Assembly (NCBI GenBank): GCA_004554455.1
Contig: SFMG01000001.1
Coordinates: 62,001 to 126,000 of the forward strand
Length of the DNA: 64,000 bases
DNA from: Bacteroidales bacterium
Lineage (GTDB): Bacteria > Bacteroidota > Bacteroidia > Bacteroidales > UBA932
Direction of reading: 5' to 3'
Each line of letters opens with the position of its first letter. The first letter of the stretch is position 1. Positions 16,379-24,953 of this stretch are shown here, piece after piece. The notes below the pieces were generated by a model, which was given only the letters and a program-made list of their open reading frames with translations, had not been told where the DNA came from and searched no databases. Made by a program: the position numbers and the translations under genes.

Positions 16379-18724
16379 ATGACCATCAGAATATCCGAGG
16401 AACTGAACCTCATACTGAACTTTTCGCGGGAGGAGGCTATGCGCACCGGCAGCTACGGAATAGGGCCGGACCACATGATGCTGGGCATCATCAGGCACGG
16501 CGACAACCAAGCCTGCGAGATTCTCAAGGAACTTGGCCTCGACCTGCAGGAGATGAAGCAGTTCATAGACTCCAAAATCTTCAGCGACACACATATACCC
16601 TTCTCAGAAATCGACCGCATCAACTTCAGCAGAAGCGCGCATAACATACTGAGCTTCAGCGTACTGGAAGCCACTCGCCTGCGTTGCGACGAGGCCTCGG
16701 CAGTACACCTGCTGCTGGCCCTGAGCAGAAGCACGGGCAACTGGAGCCAGAGCTATCTCCTTGAGAACGGCGTAGAATACGGGCGGCTTCTGGACCGTTG
16801 CTCCCTGCTGAATCTCAAGGGCACGGCCGTGGAGAGCGCAAAAGAAGAGGATAGGGAGGAAGTTGCCGAAAGCCCGTACCCCGAAGAAGAAGAGAACGGC
16901 CAATCTGCGACTCCCCTGCTCGACGAATTCGCCTACGACCTCAGTCTGGCCGCCGTACAGGGCCGTCTTGACCCTGTGGTGGGCCGCGACGCTGAGATGG
17001 ACAGGGTGGCCCGCATACTGGGGCGGCGCCGCAAGAACAGCCCTATGCTCGTGGGTGAAAGCGGGGTGGGCAAGTCCGCCATCGTAGAGGGAATAGCCCT
17101 GCGCATTGCCTCAGGGGACGTACCGAGTTCCCTGCTCGGCAAGCGCATACTCTCGCTGGACATCGCCTCAATCGTGGCCGGGACGCGCTACAGGGGCGAT
17201 TTCGAGAAAAGACTCAAGGGTATCATAAAAGAACTGACGGCAAACCCGGACATCATTCTGTTCATCGACGAATTCCACACTCTGGTGGGGGCCGGCAGCG
17301 CCTCCGGCAGCCTGGATGCGGCGAATATGCTCAAACCTGCCCTGGCCAGGGGCGAGATACAGTGCATAGGAGCCACTACGATTGAGGAATTCACGAGGAT
17401 AGTCGAGAAGGACGGAGCCTTGGAGAGGCGCTTCCAGAAACTGATGATAGAACCGGCCGGAGTGGCCTATACCATAAGCATACTCGAAAGTATCAAGGAC
17501 AGGTACGAAGCCCACCACGAAGTGCGCTACAGCCCCGAGGCCATAGAGGCCTGCGCCCTGCTCTCGGACCGCTACGTCACCGACCGCTGCCTGCCCGACA
17601 AGGCCATAGACGCCCTGGACGAGGCCGGCTCGATGGTGCGCATCAAGAGGGACGGCAAGGGCGGCGGCAACGTGGTCAAGGCCTCGGACGTGGCGAAGGT
17701 CATATCCCTGATGACAGGCATACCGGCAGGCAGGATAGCCGAAGGGGAAAGCCGCAAGCTTATGGAGATGGAAGAGGTGCTGCGTTCGAGGATAATAGGC
17801 CAGGATGAGGCCGTCCGTGCAGTGGTGAAAGCCATACGCCGCAGCCGCTCGGGCATAGGCAGCCCCGACAGACCCATAGGCTCATTCCTCTTCTTCGGCC
17901 CTACAGGCGTAGGCAAGACCCAGCTGGCCAAGGCCATAGCTGAATATCTCTTCGATTCGGAAGACAATCTGATACGCATAGATATGAACGAATACGGCGA
18001 GAAATTCAATGCGACCAGACTGATTGGCGCGCCTCCGGGCTACGTGGGCTTCGAGGACGGCGGCCAGCTCAGCGAACAGGTGCGCCGCAAGCCGTACAGC
18101 GTCGTGCTGCTCGACGAAATCGAGAAGGCGCATCCGGACATATTCAATCTGCTGCTGCAGCTGCTCGACGAGGGAAGGCTGAGCGACAGCAACGGAAGGG
18201 TGGTGAACTTCCGCAACACCATAATAGTGATGACCTCCAATGTGGGCAGCCGCGAACTGGACGAGTACGGCAACGGCATGGGCTTCGCAACCGCAGGACG
18301 CGACAACAATGCACGCAGGGAGGCGATACTCGAGAAGAGCGTGAAGAAGCTCTTTCCCCCTGAATTCCTCAACAGGGTTGACGAAATGGTCTATTTCAAA
18401 CAGCTGGACGAGGAGGCCCTGTCCCGTATCATAGATCTGGAGATACGCGACCTGCACAACCGTCTCGCCGCATCCGGCTTCCGCCTTACGATAAGCCCTG
18501 CCGCGAAGAAATTCGTCGCCGGGGCCGGATATGACCCGAATTACGGAGCCAGGCCGCTGAAGAGGGCAATACGCAAGTATATAGAGGACCCCGTGGCTGA
18601 TTTCATCATAGCCGACAGGCTGGACAGGGGCGGACGCAAAGCCCCGGAACTGCGTACGATCAAGGTCAGTCTGGCAAAAAACAAGACCGGGGAAGAGCCC
18701 GGCCTTGCGATATCCTTAAAATGA
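16379..18724 (+). CDS. Clp protease ATP-binding subunit (ClpA/ClpC type, lacking the M domain)
   Basis: Class I Clp AAA+ unfoldase, 781 residues, expected to feed substrates to ClpP. The N-terminal double Clp-N repeat covers ~1-140, followed by an acidic linker (155-180). D1 has Walker A VGESGVGKS near 225-233. D2 has FGPTGVGKT near 507. The ClpP-docking loop in D2 is GMGFATAGR near 632. Between the end of D1 (DKAIDALDEAGSMV) and VKASDVAKVISLMTGIP there are only about ten residues, so the coiled-coil M domain of ClpC/ClpB is absent, as in ClpA. A ClpC label by phylogeny remains possible. Confidence 0.88.
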   Translation: MTIRISEELNLILNFSREEAMRTGSYGIGPDHMMLGIIRHGDNQACEILKELGLDLQEMKQFIDSKIFSDTHIPFSEIDRINFSRSAHNILSFSVLEATRLRCDEASAVHLLLALSRSTGNWSQSYLLENGVEYGRLLDRCSLLNLKGTAVESAKEEDREEVAESPYPEEEENGQSATPLLDEFAYDLSLAAVQGRLDPVVGRDAEMDRVARILGRRRKNSPMLVGESGVGKSAIVEGIALRIASGDVPSSLLGKRILSLDIASIVAGTRYRGDFEKRLKGIIKELTANPDIILFIDEFHTLVGAGSASGSLDAANMLKPALARGEIQCIGATTIEEFTRIVEKDGALERRFQKLMIEPAGVAYTISILESIKDRYEAHHEVRYSPEAIEACALLSDRYVTDRCLPDKAIDALDEAGSMVRIKRDGKGGGNVVKASDVAKVISLMTGIPAGRIAEGESRKLMEMEEVLRSRIIGQDEAVRAVVKAIRRSRSGIGSPDRPIGSFLFFGPTGVGKTQLAKAIAEYLFDSEDNLIRIDMNEYGEKFNATRLIGAPPGYVGFEDGGQLSEQVRRKPYSVVLLDEIEKAHPDIFNLLLQLLDEGRLSDSNGRVVNFRNTIIVMTSNVGSRELDEYGNGMGFATAGRDNNARREAILEKSVKKLFPPEFLNRVDEMVYFKQLDEEALSRIIDLEIRDLHNRLAASGFRLTISPAAKKFVAGAGYDPNYGARPLKRAIRKYIEDPVADFIIADRLDRGGRKAPELRTIKVSLAKNKTGEEPGLAISLK
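18676..18707 (-). terminator. Rho-independent terminator of fabF, embedded in the 3' end of the Clp gene
   Basis: On the minus strand CAAGGCCGGG pairs with CCCGGTCTTG (one G-U pair) around a six-base loop, followed at once by TTTTTT (18681-18676). On the plus strand the same bases code for the last residues of the Clp protein and the hairpin is followed by no T-run, so it serves fabF only. Confidence 0.8.
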
Positions 18725-18735
18725 TTTCCTGAATG

Positions 18736-19977
18736 TCACTCCGCCTTCCTGAAGGCGATGCAGGCATTGTGCCCGCCGAAGCCCAGGGAGTCGGAGATGG
18801 CTATGCTCAGGTCCGCCCTTACCGCCTTGCAAGGGGTGTAGTCCAGGTCACATTCCGGATCCGGGCTGTCCAGGTTTATGGTCGGAGGCACAGTTCCATC
18901 CATCAGAGCCATCACGGAAGCGACGGCCTCTATGGCGCCGGCGGCACCGAGGGCGTGTCCGGTCATAGACTTGGTGGAACTGATGTGCGCCCTGTAGGCA
19001 TCGTCCCCGAGGGCCAATTTGAAAGCCTTGGTCTCGGCGACGTCGTTCAATGGGGTCGAAGTGCCGTGGGCATTGATATAAAGACAATCGCCGGAAGTGT
19101 ATCCGGCCTGGTCGAGGGCCATTCTTATTGAGGCGGCCTGGGTGCTGCCGTCGGGACGCGGAGCTGTGGCATTGTAGGCGTCGCAGCTGTTGCCGTAGCC
19201 GCAGATCTCGGCCAGTATATGTGCGCCCCTCGCCTTTGCGTGTTCATATTCCTCGAGCACCAGCACAGCGGCGCCTTCTCCCAGCACAAAGCCGTCGCGC
19301 CTGGAGTTGAAAGGTATGGATGCATAGTCCGGGTCGGCGGAACGGGACAGGGTCCTGGCATTGCAGAAGCCGGCTATACCTATGGGTATCCTTGCCGCCT
19401 CAGTGCCGCCTGCTATTATGGCGTCCGCATAACCGTGGCGTATGGCCCTGTAGGCCTCCCCTATCGTGTTGGTGGAAGTGGCGCAGGCCGTGGTTATCGG
19501 AAGGCAGGGACCGCAGGCGCCGTGGCGTATGGCTATGTGTCCGGCCGCCATGTTTGGGATCATCGTCGGCACGAAGGTAGGGGCTACCCATTTCGGGCCG
19601 TCCTTCACCATCTTCTCGATTTCCCTGTATATGGTTGTGAAACCGCCTATGCCGGAGCCGACATATACCCCGAAACGAGAGGCGTCGATATTCTCACCTG
19701 ACTTCAGTCCCGACTGGGACACGGCCTGTATGGAGGCGGCGAGGGCATAAAGGGTGAAAAGGTCCTGCTTGCGGGCAAGGGGCGCCTCGATGCCGTAATC
19801 GGCAGGGCTGAAGCCCTTCACGTCCGCAGAAACCTTCACCGGCAGGTCCTGGAGGTCCATATCCTTTATGAGACTGATTCCGTTACGCCCGTTCACAAGG
19901 GAGTCCCAGAATTCGGGCACCGTGTTGCCCACCGGGCTTATCACGCCCATTCCGCATACTGCTACTCTCTTTTCCAT
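18736..19977 (-). CDS. fabF: 3-oxoacyl-ACP synthase II (FabF)
   Basis: Elongating condensing enzyme of type II fatty acid synthesis. The catalytic Cys-His-His triad is visible: Cys in PITTACATSTNTIGEA near residue 165, His in INAHGTSTPLND near 305, and His in MTGHALGAAGAIE near 342. The N-terminus VAVCGMGVISPVGN and C-terminus NSLGFGGHNA-type SDSLGFGGHNACIAF are canonical. Length 413 is normal. It lies 2 bp after the DUF4293 gene on the same strand. No acpP or other fab genes are adjacent. Confidence 0.95.
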   Translation of the reverse strand: MEKRVAVCGMGVISPVGNTVPEFWDSLVNGRNGISLIKDMDLQDLPVKVSADVKGFSPADYGIEAPLARKQDLFTLYALAASIQAVSQSGLKSGENIDASRFGVYVGSGIGGFTTIYREIEKMVKDGPKWVAPTFVPTMIPNMAAGHIAIRHGACGPCLPITTACATSTNTIGEAYRAIRHGYADAIIAGGTEAARIPIGIAGFCNARTLSRSADPDYASIPFNSRRDGFVLGEGAAVLVLEEYEHAKARGAHILAEICGYGNSCDAYNATAPRPDGSTQAASIRMALDQAGYTSGDCLYINAHGTSTPLNDVAETKAFKLALGDDAYRAHISSTKSMTGHALGAAGAIEAVASVMALMDGTVPPTINLDSPDPECDLDYTPCKAVRADLSIAISDSLGFGGHNACIAFRKAE

Positions 19978-19979
19978 CG

Positions 19980-20450
19980 TTATCTCCTTTTCGACCTTCT
20001 GATTCTGGATGCTGACTGTACCATTGCCTCATCAAGCATTATATTCCTGGATGCCAGGAAATTGAGTATGCCTGTCACGAGCGGGAAAACCGAGGTGACA
20101 TAGGAAATGCGGTACAACTCGATGCCGCTCTGGGCGGCCGCACGAATGAAACTCACCGCATCGAAGATCACCGCCGTCTGAAAACCCAGCAGAACCAGGG
20201 CATTGAAGATTACCAGCCACATCTGCACCATCCTGGATTTGTAGAGGAAGACGACAAGCAGCTGTATGAGGGTGGTTATGACCATAAGCACGGGATAAAG
20301 CCAGCCGCGCATGGAACGGTAGCGCAAGACTTCGCTGACGCTTTCACCTGACGAGGTGAGGTCTTCGTAGCTGATGAAATTGCAGAAGAAAAGCGAAAAA
20401 ATCAGCGCAAAGCCTATAGCTAGATATAAGGTCTGAATTCTCTGCCACAT
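19980..20450 (-). CDS. DUF4293 family membrane protein
   Basis: A 156-residue protein with four transmembrane segments (about 7-24, 50-70, 78-100 and 122-140) and a basic C-terminus (RIRRSKRR). The start MWQRIQTLYLAIG matches the short conserved N-terminus of the DUF4293 family, known mainly from Bacteroidota; the reading frame is open upstream only through a TTG. Function unknown. It precedes fabF by 2 bp, suggesting co-expression with fatty acid synthesis, which is inference. Confidence 0.8.
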   Translation of the reverse strand: MWQRIQTLYLAIGFALIFSLFFCNFISYEDLTSSGESVSEVLRYRSMRGWLYPVLMVITTLIQLLVVFLYKSRMVQMWLVIFNALVLLGFQTAVIFDAVSFIRAAAQSGIELYRISYVTSVFPLVTGILNFLASRNIMLDEAMVQSASRIRRSKRR

Positions 20451-20475
20451 AAAAAACAATCTTTACATTGGAGTG

Positions 20476-20512
20476 CAAAAATAGGAAAAATGCCAACAAA
20501 ATGCTACATTTG
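20476..20512. promoter_or_regulatory. Divergent -7 boxes: DUF4293/fabF (-) and nucleoside phosphorylase (+)
   Basis: TATTTTTG on the minus strand (20483-20476) points to DUF4293-fabF. TACATTTG on the plus strand (20505-20512) points to the phosphorylase at 20552. Both match TAnnTTTG; -33 boxes are not at standard spacing. Confidence 0.4.
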
Positions 20513-20551
20513 TTGACTTACGGAACACTTACGACCAATAATGATACAAAT

Positions 20552-21430
20552 ATGAGAATAGCTGAATCAGAACTTATAATCAATCCGGACGGATCCGTTT
20601 TCCATCTTCACCTCCGCCCGGAAGAACTTGCTGACAATGTCATACTCGTGGGCGACCCTGGCAGGGTCGATATGATTGCCGAGTACCTCAGCGACAAGGA
20701 ATTCCGCCACTGTTCCAGGGAATTCGTGAGCGTAACCGGCCGCTACAACGGAGAGAGGATCACGGTGCTCTCCACGGGCATAGGCTGCGACAACATAGAC
20801 ATAGTGATGAATGAACTGGACGCCCTCGCAAACATAGACTTCGTCACCAGGGAACCGAAGCCGGAGAAACGCAGTCTCAACATACTCCGCATAGGCACCT
20901 CGGGAGCGATCCAGCCGGAGATACCCCTGGGTTCCTTCGTCTTTTCGGAAATCTCCGTCGGAATGGACGGCCTTATGAACTGGTACGCAGACCGCGACAA
21001 GGTGGCGCTGGCCGACTACGAGCAGGCCTTCTACGAGCAGGTTCACTGGGCGAAGCATCTCCCAGACCCTTACTTCGTGGCCGCCGGCGAGGAAATGTGC
21101 AAGCGTTTCCGCGACTGCTCCATTCCGGGAATGACCATTTCCGCATCAGGCTTCTACGGTCCGCAGGGCCGTGTGCTGCGCATGCCTCTGGCTATGCCGG
21201 ATATGGTTGCGGAATTCGAGAAATACAGCCACAACGGACGAAAGATAACCAACTTCGAGATGGAGGGCTCAGCCATAGCCGGAATAGCAAGACATCTGGG
21301 CCACAATGCAGGCACAATCTGCTGCATCATAGCCCAGAGGCACGCTCAGGACAGCAATCCTGACTATAAGGCGCAGGTCCGCAAACTGATAGAACTCTGC
21401 CTCGAAAGACTTACTCTCCGGCTTCCTTGA
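20552..21430 (+). CDS. Nucleoside phosphorylase, probably uridine phosphorylase
   Basis: Phosphorolytic cleavage of a nucleoside to base and ribose-1-phosphate, part of salvage. The start at 20552 (MRIAESELIINPDGS) is preferred over upstream in-frame codons because it follows the -7 box and fits homologues. Motifs of the PNP/UDP superfamily: VILVGDPGRVDMIAEYL near 28 (phosphate site), STGIGCDNIDIVMNEL near 78, and the nucleoside-binding NFEMEGSAIAGIA near 235. Length 292. Substrate choice between uridine and purine nucleosides cannot be settled here. Its 3' end overlaps convergent prfA by 20 bp. Confidence 0.85.
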   Translation: MRIAESELIINPDGSVFHLHLRPEELADNVILVGDPGRVDMIAEYLSDKEFRHCSREFVSVTGRYNGERITVLSTGIGCDNIDIVMNELDALANIDFVTREPKPEKRSLNILRIGTSGAIQPEIPLGSFVFSEISVGMDGLMNWYADRDKVALADYEQAFYEQVHWAKHLPDPYFVAAGEEMCKRFRDCSIPGMTISASGFYGPQGRVLRMPLAMPDMVAEFEKYSHNGRKITNFEMEGSAIAGIARHLGHNAGTICCIIAQRHAQDSNPDYKAQVRKLIELCLERLTLRLP

Positions 21431-22496
21431 GACGCTCGGCGTTCTCGGCGATTATAAGCTGGTCTATCACGTCCTGGATGGCTCCGTCCATAAACACCGG
21501 AAGATTGTACATGGTGTAGTTGATACGGTGGTCCGTGACGCGGGACTGCTGGTAGTTGTAGGTCCTGATCTTCGCCGAACGGTCACCGGTGCTGACCATA
21601 GTCTTGCGCTTGGCCGAGATATTGTCCAGGTACTTCTGGTATTCCATATTGTAAATACGCGTACGGAGCTCGTTCAGGGCCTTGTCGTAGTTCTTGAGCT
21701 GGGACTTTTCGTCCTGGCACTGCACGACTATGCCGGTAGGGATGTGGGTGAGCCTGATGGCCGAGTAGGTGGTGTTCACAGACTGTCCGCCCGGACCTGA
21801 GGAGCAGAAGGTATCCTTGCGTATGTCCTTCTCATTCAGCTCGATGTCGAATTCGCCCGCCTCCGGGAGCACGGCTACCGAAGCGGCAGAGGTCTGGACG
21901 CGGCCCTGGGTCTCGGTCTGGGGCACACGCTGCACGCGGTGCACTCCGGACTCGTATTTCAGGGTACCGTACACGTGGTCGCCGCTTACCTTGCAGACAA
22001 TCTCCTTGAAGCCGCCTGCAGCGCCTTCGGACTGGCTGGTAACCTCCATCTTCCATCCCTTGGACTCGACGTACTTGCTGTACATGCGGAAGAGGTCGCC
22101 GGCAAAGATGGCCGCCTCGTCTCCTCCGGCACCGCCACGTATCTCAAGTATGGCGTTCTTCTCGTCCTCCGGATCGGCCGGGATGAGCAGCAGCTTTATG
22201 TCCTGCTCCATCTGAGGCAGTTTAGGTTCTATCTCGGCTATCTGGTCCTTGGCCATCTCCCTGAGATCTTCGTCCTTCTCGTTGGCAATGATGTCCTTGG
22301 CCATTTCCAGCTCCTCTATCATCATCTTGTATTCCTGCCCCGCCTTGATCACGGGAGCAAGCTCCTTGTACTGCTTGTTCAGCTGCACATATTTCTTCAT
22401 ATCCGAAATCACATCCGGATCGGAAAGCTGTGCCTGGAGCGAGTCGTATTTTTCCTGAAGGCCAAGCACCTTCGTCAGCAATGAATTTTCTGCCAT
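21411..22496 (-). CDS. prfA: Peptide chain release factor 1
   Basis: Reads UAA and UAG in the ribosomal A site and triggers peptide release. The GGQ loop is SSGPGGQSVNTTYSAIRLTH near residue 232. The stop-codon reading PxT motif appears as VPQTETQGRV, confirming RF1 rather than RF2. The N-terminal coiled domain contains EELEMAKDIIANEKDEDLRE. Length 361 is standard. It follows the GNAT-like gene by 9 bp on the same strand, so both are probably one transcript. Confidence 0.95.
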   Translation of the reverse strand: MAENSLLTKVLGLQEKYDSLQAQLSDPDVISDMKKYVQLNKQYKELAPVIKAGQEYKMMIEELEMAKDIIANEKDEDLREMAKDQIAEIEPKLPQMEQDIKLLLIPADPEDEKNAILEIRGGAGGDEAAIFAGDLFRMYSKYVESKGWKMEVTSQSEGAAGGFKEIVCKVSGDHVYGTLKYESGVHRVQRVPQTETQGRVQTSAASVAVLPEAGEFDIELNEKDIRKDTFCSSGPGGQSVNTTYSAIRLTHIPTGIVVQCQDEKSQLKNYDKALNELRTRIYNMEYQKYLDNISAKRKTMVSTGDRSAKIRTYNYQQSRVTDHRINYTMYNLPVFMDGAIQDVIDQLIIAENAERLKEAGE

Positions 22497-22505
22497 ATAT
22501 CGATA

Positions 22506-23627
22506 TTACTTGATTTTCCTGATGTAGCAGCGACGCCTCATATAAGGCTCGTGCTCGTAATTCTCCCATACCTTGACCGCCGGATTGTCTTCTATCTGCG
22601 GATTGGTGATGGCCCATTTCACTCCCGCCCTGCGGCATTTGTCGAATATGAGGTTGTGATAGACTGCAGACACACCTGTATTCTGCCACTCCGGCGAGGC
22701 CCCGTTCAGCATCAGGTCTATCGTCTCACAGTTGTGCAGTGCCCTGAGCAGATGGATCCATCCGAATGGGAAGAGATGGCCCCGGCACTTGCGGAGAGCC
22801 CCGGAAATGGACGGGAAGTTCACCCCAAAACCGGCGATGCCGCCCTTGGAATCGACGAGGAAGCAGGATATGCGGTTGTTAAGCATAGGGATGACCTGGT
22901 CGGCTTCCTCCCAAATCTCCTCATCGGTGAAAGGGATGAAATTGTGAACGCTCTTCTCGAAGCTGCGGTTGTAGATGTCGAAAAAGGCTTTCACCTGCTT
23001 CCTGTCCTTCTTGAGAGCATCAATGTCCAGTTCCCTGAGGGAGTAGCGTTCCAGCAGGCGCTCCCCCACCCTTATGAGTTTCTGCGGCATCTCCTCCGGC
23101 ACACGCACCTTGTACTGCAGCCAGTCGCATTCCTTTACGTAGCCCAGAGCTGCAAGGAAGTCATTGTAGTAGGGATAGTTGTAGAGGCAGTTGAAGGGAG
23201 GGACATTCTCAAAGCCCTCCACAAGCATACCCTGCTTGCCCAGGGTGTTGTAGTAAAGCGGTCCGTGGACCTCGTCCATACCCCTTTCCGCAGCCCATTC
23301 TTCGGCCCTGCGTATGAGCAGCGAGGCCACTTCGAAGTCATCCACCACGTCAAACCAGCCGAAACGGGCCCTGCGGGTGCCGTAGATTTCGTTGTAGCGC
23401 GGGTTTATCATTGCGCAGATTCTGCCCACGACCCTGTCCCCGTCGAGGGCCAGCCACATAGCCCTTTCGCAGTAGCTGAGGGTGCTGCAGGAAGTAAGCG
23501 ACTTCCTCTGGTCCGCATTCAGCGCAGGGACATACTGGGGGCAGTCCCTGTAGAGATCCAGAGGGAAGCGGATGAAGCGCCTGAGATCGCGCCTGTCCTT
23601 TACTTCTTTCAATTTGTATCTGCTCAT
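22506..23627 (-). CDS. GNAT-like N-acetyltransferase family protein (putative)
   Basis: A 373-residue cytosolic protein resembling a family of Bacteroidota proteins annotated as GNAT-related. Residues ~50-150 fit an acetyltransferase-like fold (RAMWLALDGDRVVGRICAMI, then FGWFDVVDDFEVASLLIRRA and the GPLYYNTLGKQGML segment). The C-terminal half includes a second possible fold with GIAGFGVNFPSISGAL and ends basic. The ATG at 23627 is chosen over an upstream TTG. It lies 6 bases after a -7 box and 9 bp before prfA. Substrate unknown. Confidence 0.65.
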   Translation of the reverse strand: MSRYKLKEVKDRRDLRRFIRFPLDLYRDCPQYVPALNADQRKSLTSCSTLSYCERAMWLALDGDRVVGRICAMINPRYNEIYGTRRARFGWFDVVDDFEVASLLIRRAEEWAAERGMDEVHGPLYYNTLGKQGMLVEGFENVPPFNCLYNYPYYNDFLAALGYVKECDWLQYKVRVPEEMPQKLIRVGERLLERYSLRELDIDALKKDRKQVKAFFDIYNRSFEKSVHNFIPFTDEEIWEEADQVIPMLNNRISCFLVDSKGGIAGFGVNFPSISGALRKCRGHLFPFGWIHLLRALHNCETIDLMLNGASPEWQNTGVSAVYHNLIFDKCRRAGVKWAITNPQIEDNPAVKVWENYEHEPYMRRRCYIRKIK

Positions 23628-23633
23628 AATCCG

Positions 23634-23641
23634 CAAAGATA
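23634..23641 (-). promoter_or_regulatory. -7 promoter box for the GNAT-like gene/prfA
   Basis: TATCTTTG on the minus strand ends six bases before the start codon at 23627. If used, the message would be leaderless or nearly so. It lies in the 40-bp gap after mazG. Confidence 0.4.
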
Positions 23642-23667
23642 TGAATTATCTGCCAAAAGGCGAGGCA

Positions 23668-24474
23668 CTAAAGCCCACGCGCCTTGGCTTCATCCCATAT
23701 TTCGTCCATCTGGGCAAGGGTCATGTCACTGAATTTCAGGCCCTTGCGCAAGGTATTCTCCTCCAGGTAGCTGAAACGGCGACGGAATTTCTCGCAACTG
23801 TCACCCAGGGCCTTTTCCGGGTCTATGCCGTAAAGCCTGGCCGCATTGATCACCGCGAAAAGCAGATCGCCGAATTCCTCTCCGAGATGTTCCTCATCAT
23901 TCTCACCACAGGCCTCCTGCACCTCGCCCACTTCCTCGACCACCTTCTCCCATACATCCTCGCGCTTTTCCCAGTCGAAGCCGCAGCCCCTGGCCTTTTC
24001 CTGCATCGAGAGGGCCCTCAACAGGGCCGGCATCGTGCGGGGAATTCCGGACATCACGCTGCGGTTTCCGTTCTTCTCCGCGGCCTTGACCAGTTCCCAG
24101 GTGTCGGCGATTTCCTTTGCCGACGGAGCCTGGCCCTCCGGAACGAGGCTGCCGTCCTTGCGGAAGACGTGAGGATGACGGAAAATCATTTTCCGGCACA
24201 CGCTCTCTATGCTGTCGGCAATGTCGAAGAGGCCCTGCTCCTGGGCGATGCGGGCATAGAAGACCAGATGGTACATAAGGTCTCCAACTTCCTTGGAAAT
24301 CTCCCCGGAGTCGGCGCAGATGATGGCGTCGCTCAGTTCGTAAACCTCCTCCTCCGTCATCGGGCGTATGGATTCCATAGTCTGTTCCGCATTCCAGGGA
24401 CATCTTTCCCTGAGCGCGTCCATCACATCCAGCAGGCGGCCGAATGCGGCCATTTTCTCTTCTTTGGTATGCAT
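23668..24474 (-). CDS. mazG: Nucleoside triphosphate pyrophosphohydrolase MazG
   Basis: Hydrolyses NTPs to NMPs and pyrophosphate, a house-cleaning enzyme. Two MazG domains are visible. The first has LRERCPWNAEQTMESIRPMTEEEVYELSDAI with the EEVYEL metal site near 40-46, then EVGDLMYHLVFYA. The second has VWEKVVEEVGEVQEA and EEFGDLLFAVINAARLYG with the usual EExxE/ExxD residues. Length 268 matches E. coli MazG (263). Only 2 bp separate it from ybaK upstream, placing it last in the rsmD operon. Confidence 0.95.
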   Translation of the reverse strand: MHTKEEKMAAFGRLLDVMDALRERCPWNAEQTMESIRPMTEEEVYELSDAIICADSGEISKEVGDLMYHLVFYARIAQEQGLFDIADSIESVCRKMIFRHPHVFRKDGSLVPEGQAPSAKEIADTWELVKAAEKNGNRSVMSGIPRTMPALLRALSMQEKARGCGFDWEKREDVWEKVVEEVGEVQEACGENDEEHLGEEFGDLLFAVINAARLYGIDPEKALGDSCEKFRRRFSYLEENTLRKGLKFSDMTLAQMDEIWDEAKARGL

Positions 24475-24476
24475 AT

Positions 24477-24953
24477 CTATACAAGGTCGGCGTAAACGGC
24501 TCCGACGTAGCCGGTCAGCGCATCGGGGGCTATCTTGAACTGCAGGCCGCGCACCCCGGCGCTTACATATATATAATCGTATAACTGCGCGCTTTCCTCG
24601 AAATAGGTGGGAAAGGCTTTCTTCATCCCGACGGGCGAACAGCCCCCGCGTATGTAGCCCGTGACAGGAAGCAGTTCCTTCATGGGGATGAGGTCGCAGG
24701 ACTTGTTGCCTGACACCTTCGCTGCCTTCTTCAGGTCCAGCTCTTCACCTCCGGGCAGCACACAGACAAAGTAGGAACTGCGGTCTCCCTTGAGCACCAG
24801 GGTCTTGAAGACCTGTTCCAGTGGTTCACCCAGCTGCTGCGCTATGTGAGCCGCCGCGAGGTCATTTTCGTCCACCTCGTACGGGACCAGCTCATAAGCG
24901 ATTCCGGCAGCATCCAGAAGTCTGGCCGCATTGGTCTTCTCAAGCCTCTTCAT
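24477..24953 (-). CDS. ybaK: Cys-tRNA(Pro)/Cys-tRNA(Cys) deacylase YbaK
   Basis: Trans-editing factor that hydrolyses cysteine mischarged on tRNA-Pro. The start MKRLEKTNAARLLDAAGIAY (24953) matches the family; an in-frame ATG nine codons upstream is also possible. Family motifs are VFKTLVLKGDRSSYFVCVLP with the catalytic-region Lys near 50, AAKVSGNKSC, and GYIRGGCSPVGMKK near 115. Length 158 is typical. It overlaps the end of rsmD by 14 bp and is followed by mazG. Confidence 0.93.
   Translation of the reverse strand: MKRLEKTNAARLLDAAGIAYELVPYEVDENDLAAAHIAQQLGEPLEQVFKTLVLKGDRSSYFVCVLPGGEELDLKKAAKVSGNKSCDLIPMKELLPVTGYIRGGCSPVGMKKAFPTYFEESAQLYDYIYVSAGVRGLQFKIAPDALTGYVGAVYADLV

Noticed and set aside
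20468..20551. N-terminal extension of the nucleoside phosphorylase from an upstream in-frame ATG
   Set aside because: The -7 box at 20505-20512 lies inside this stretch, and the extra residues do not resemble the family.
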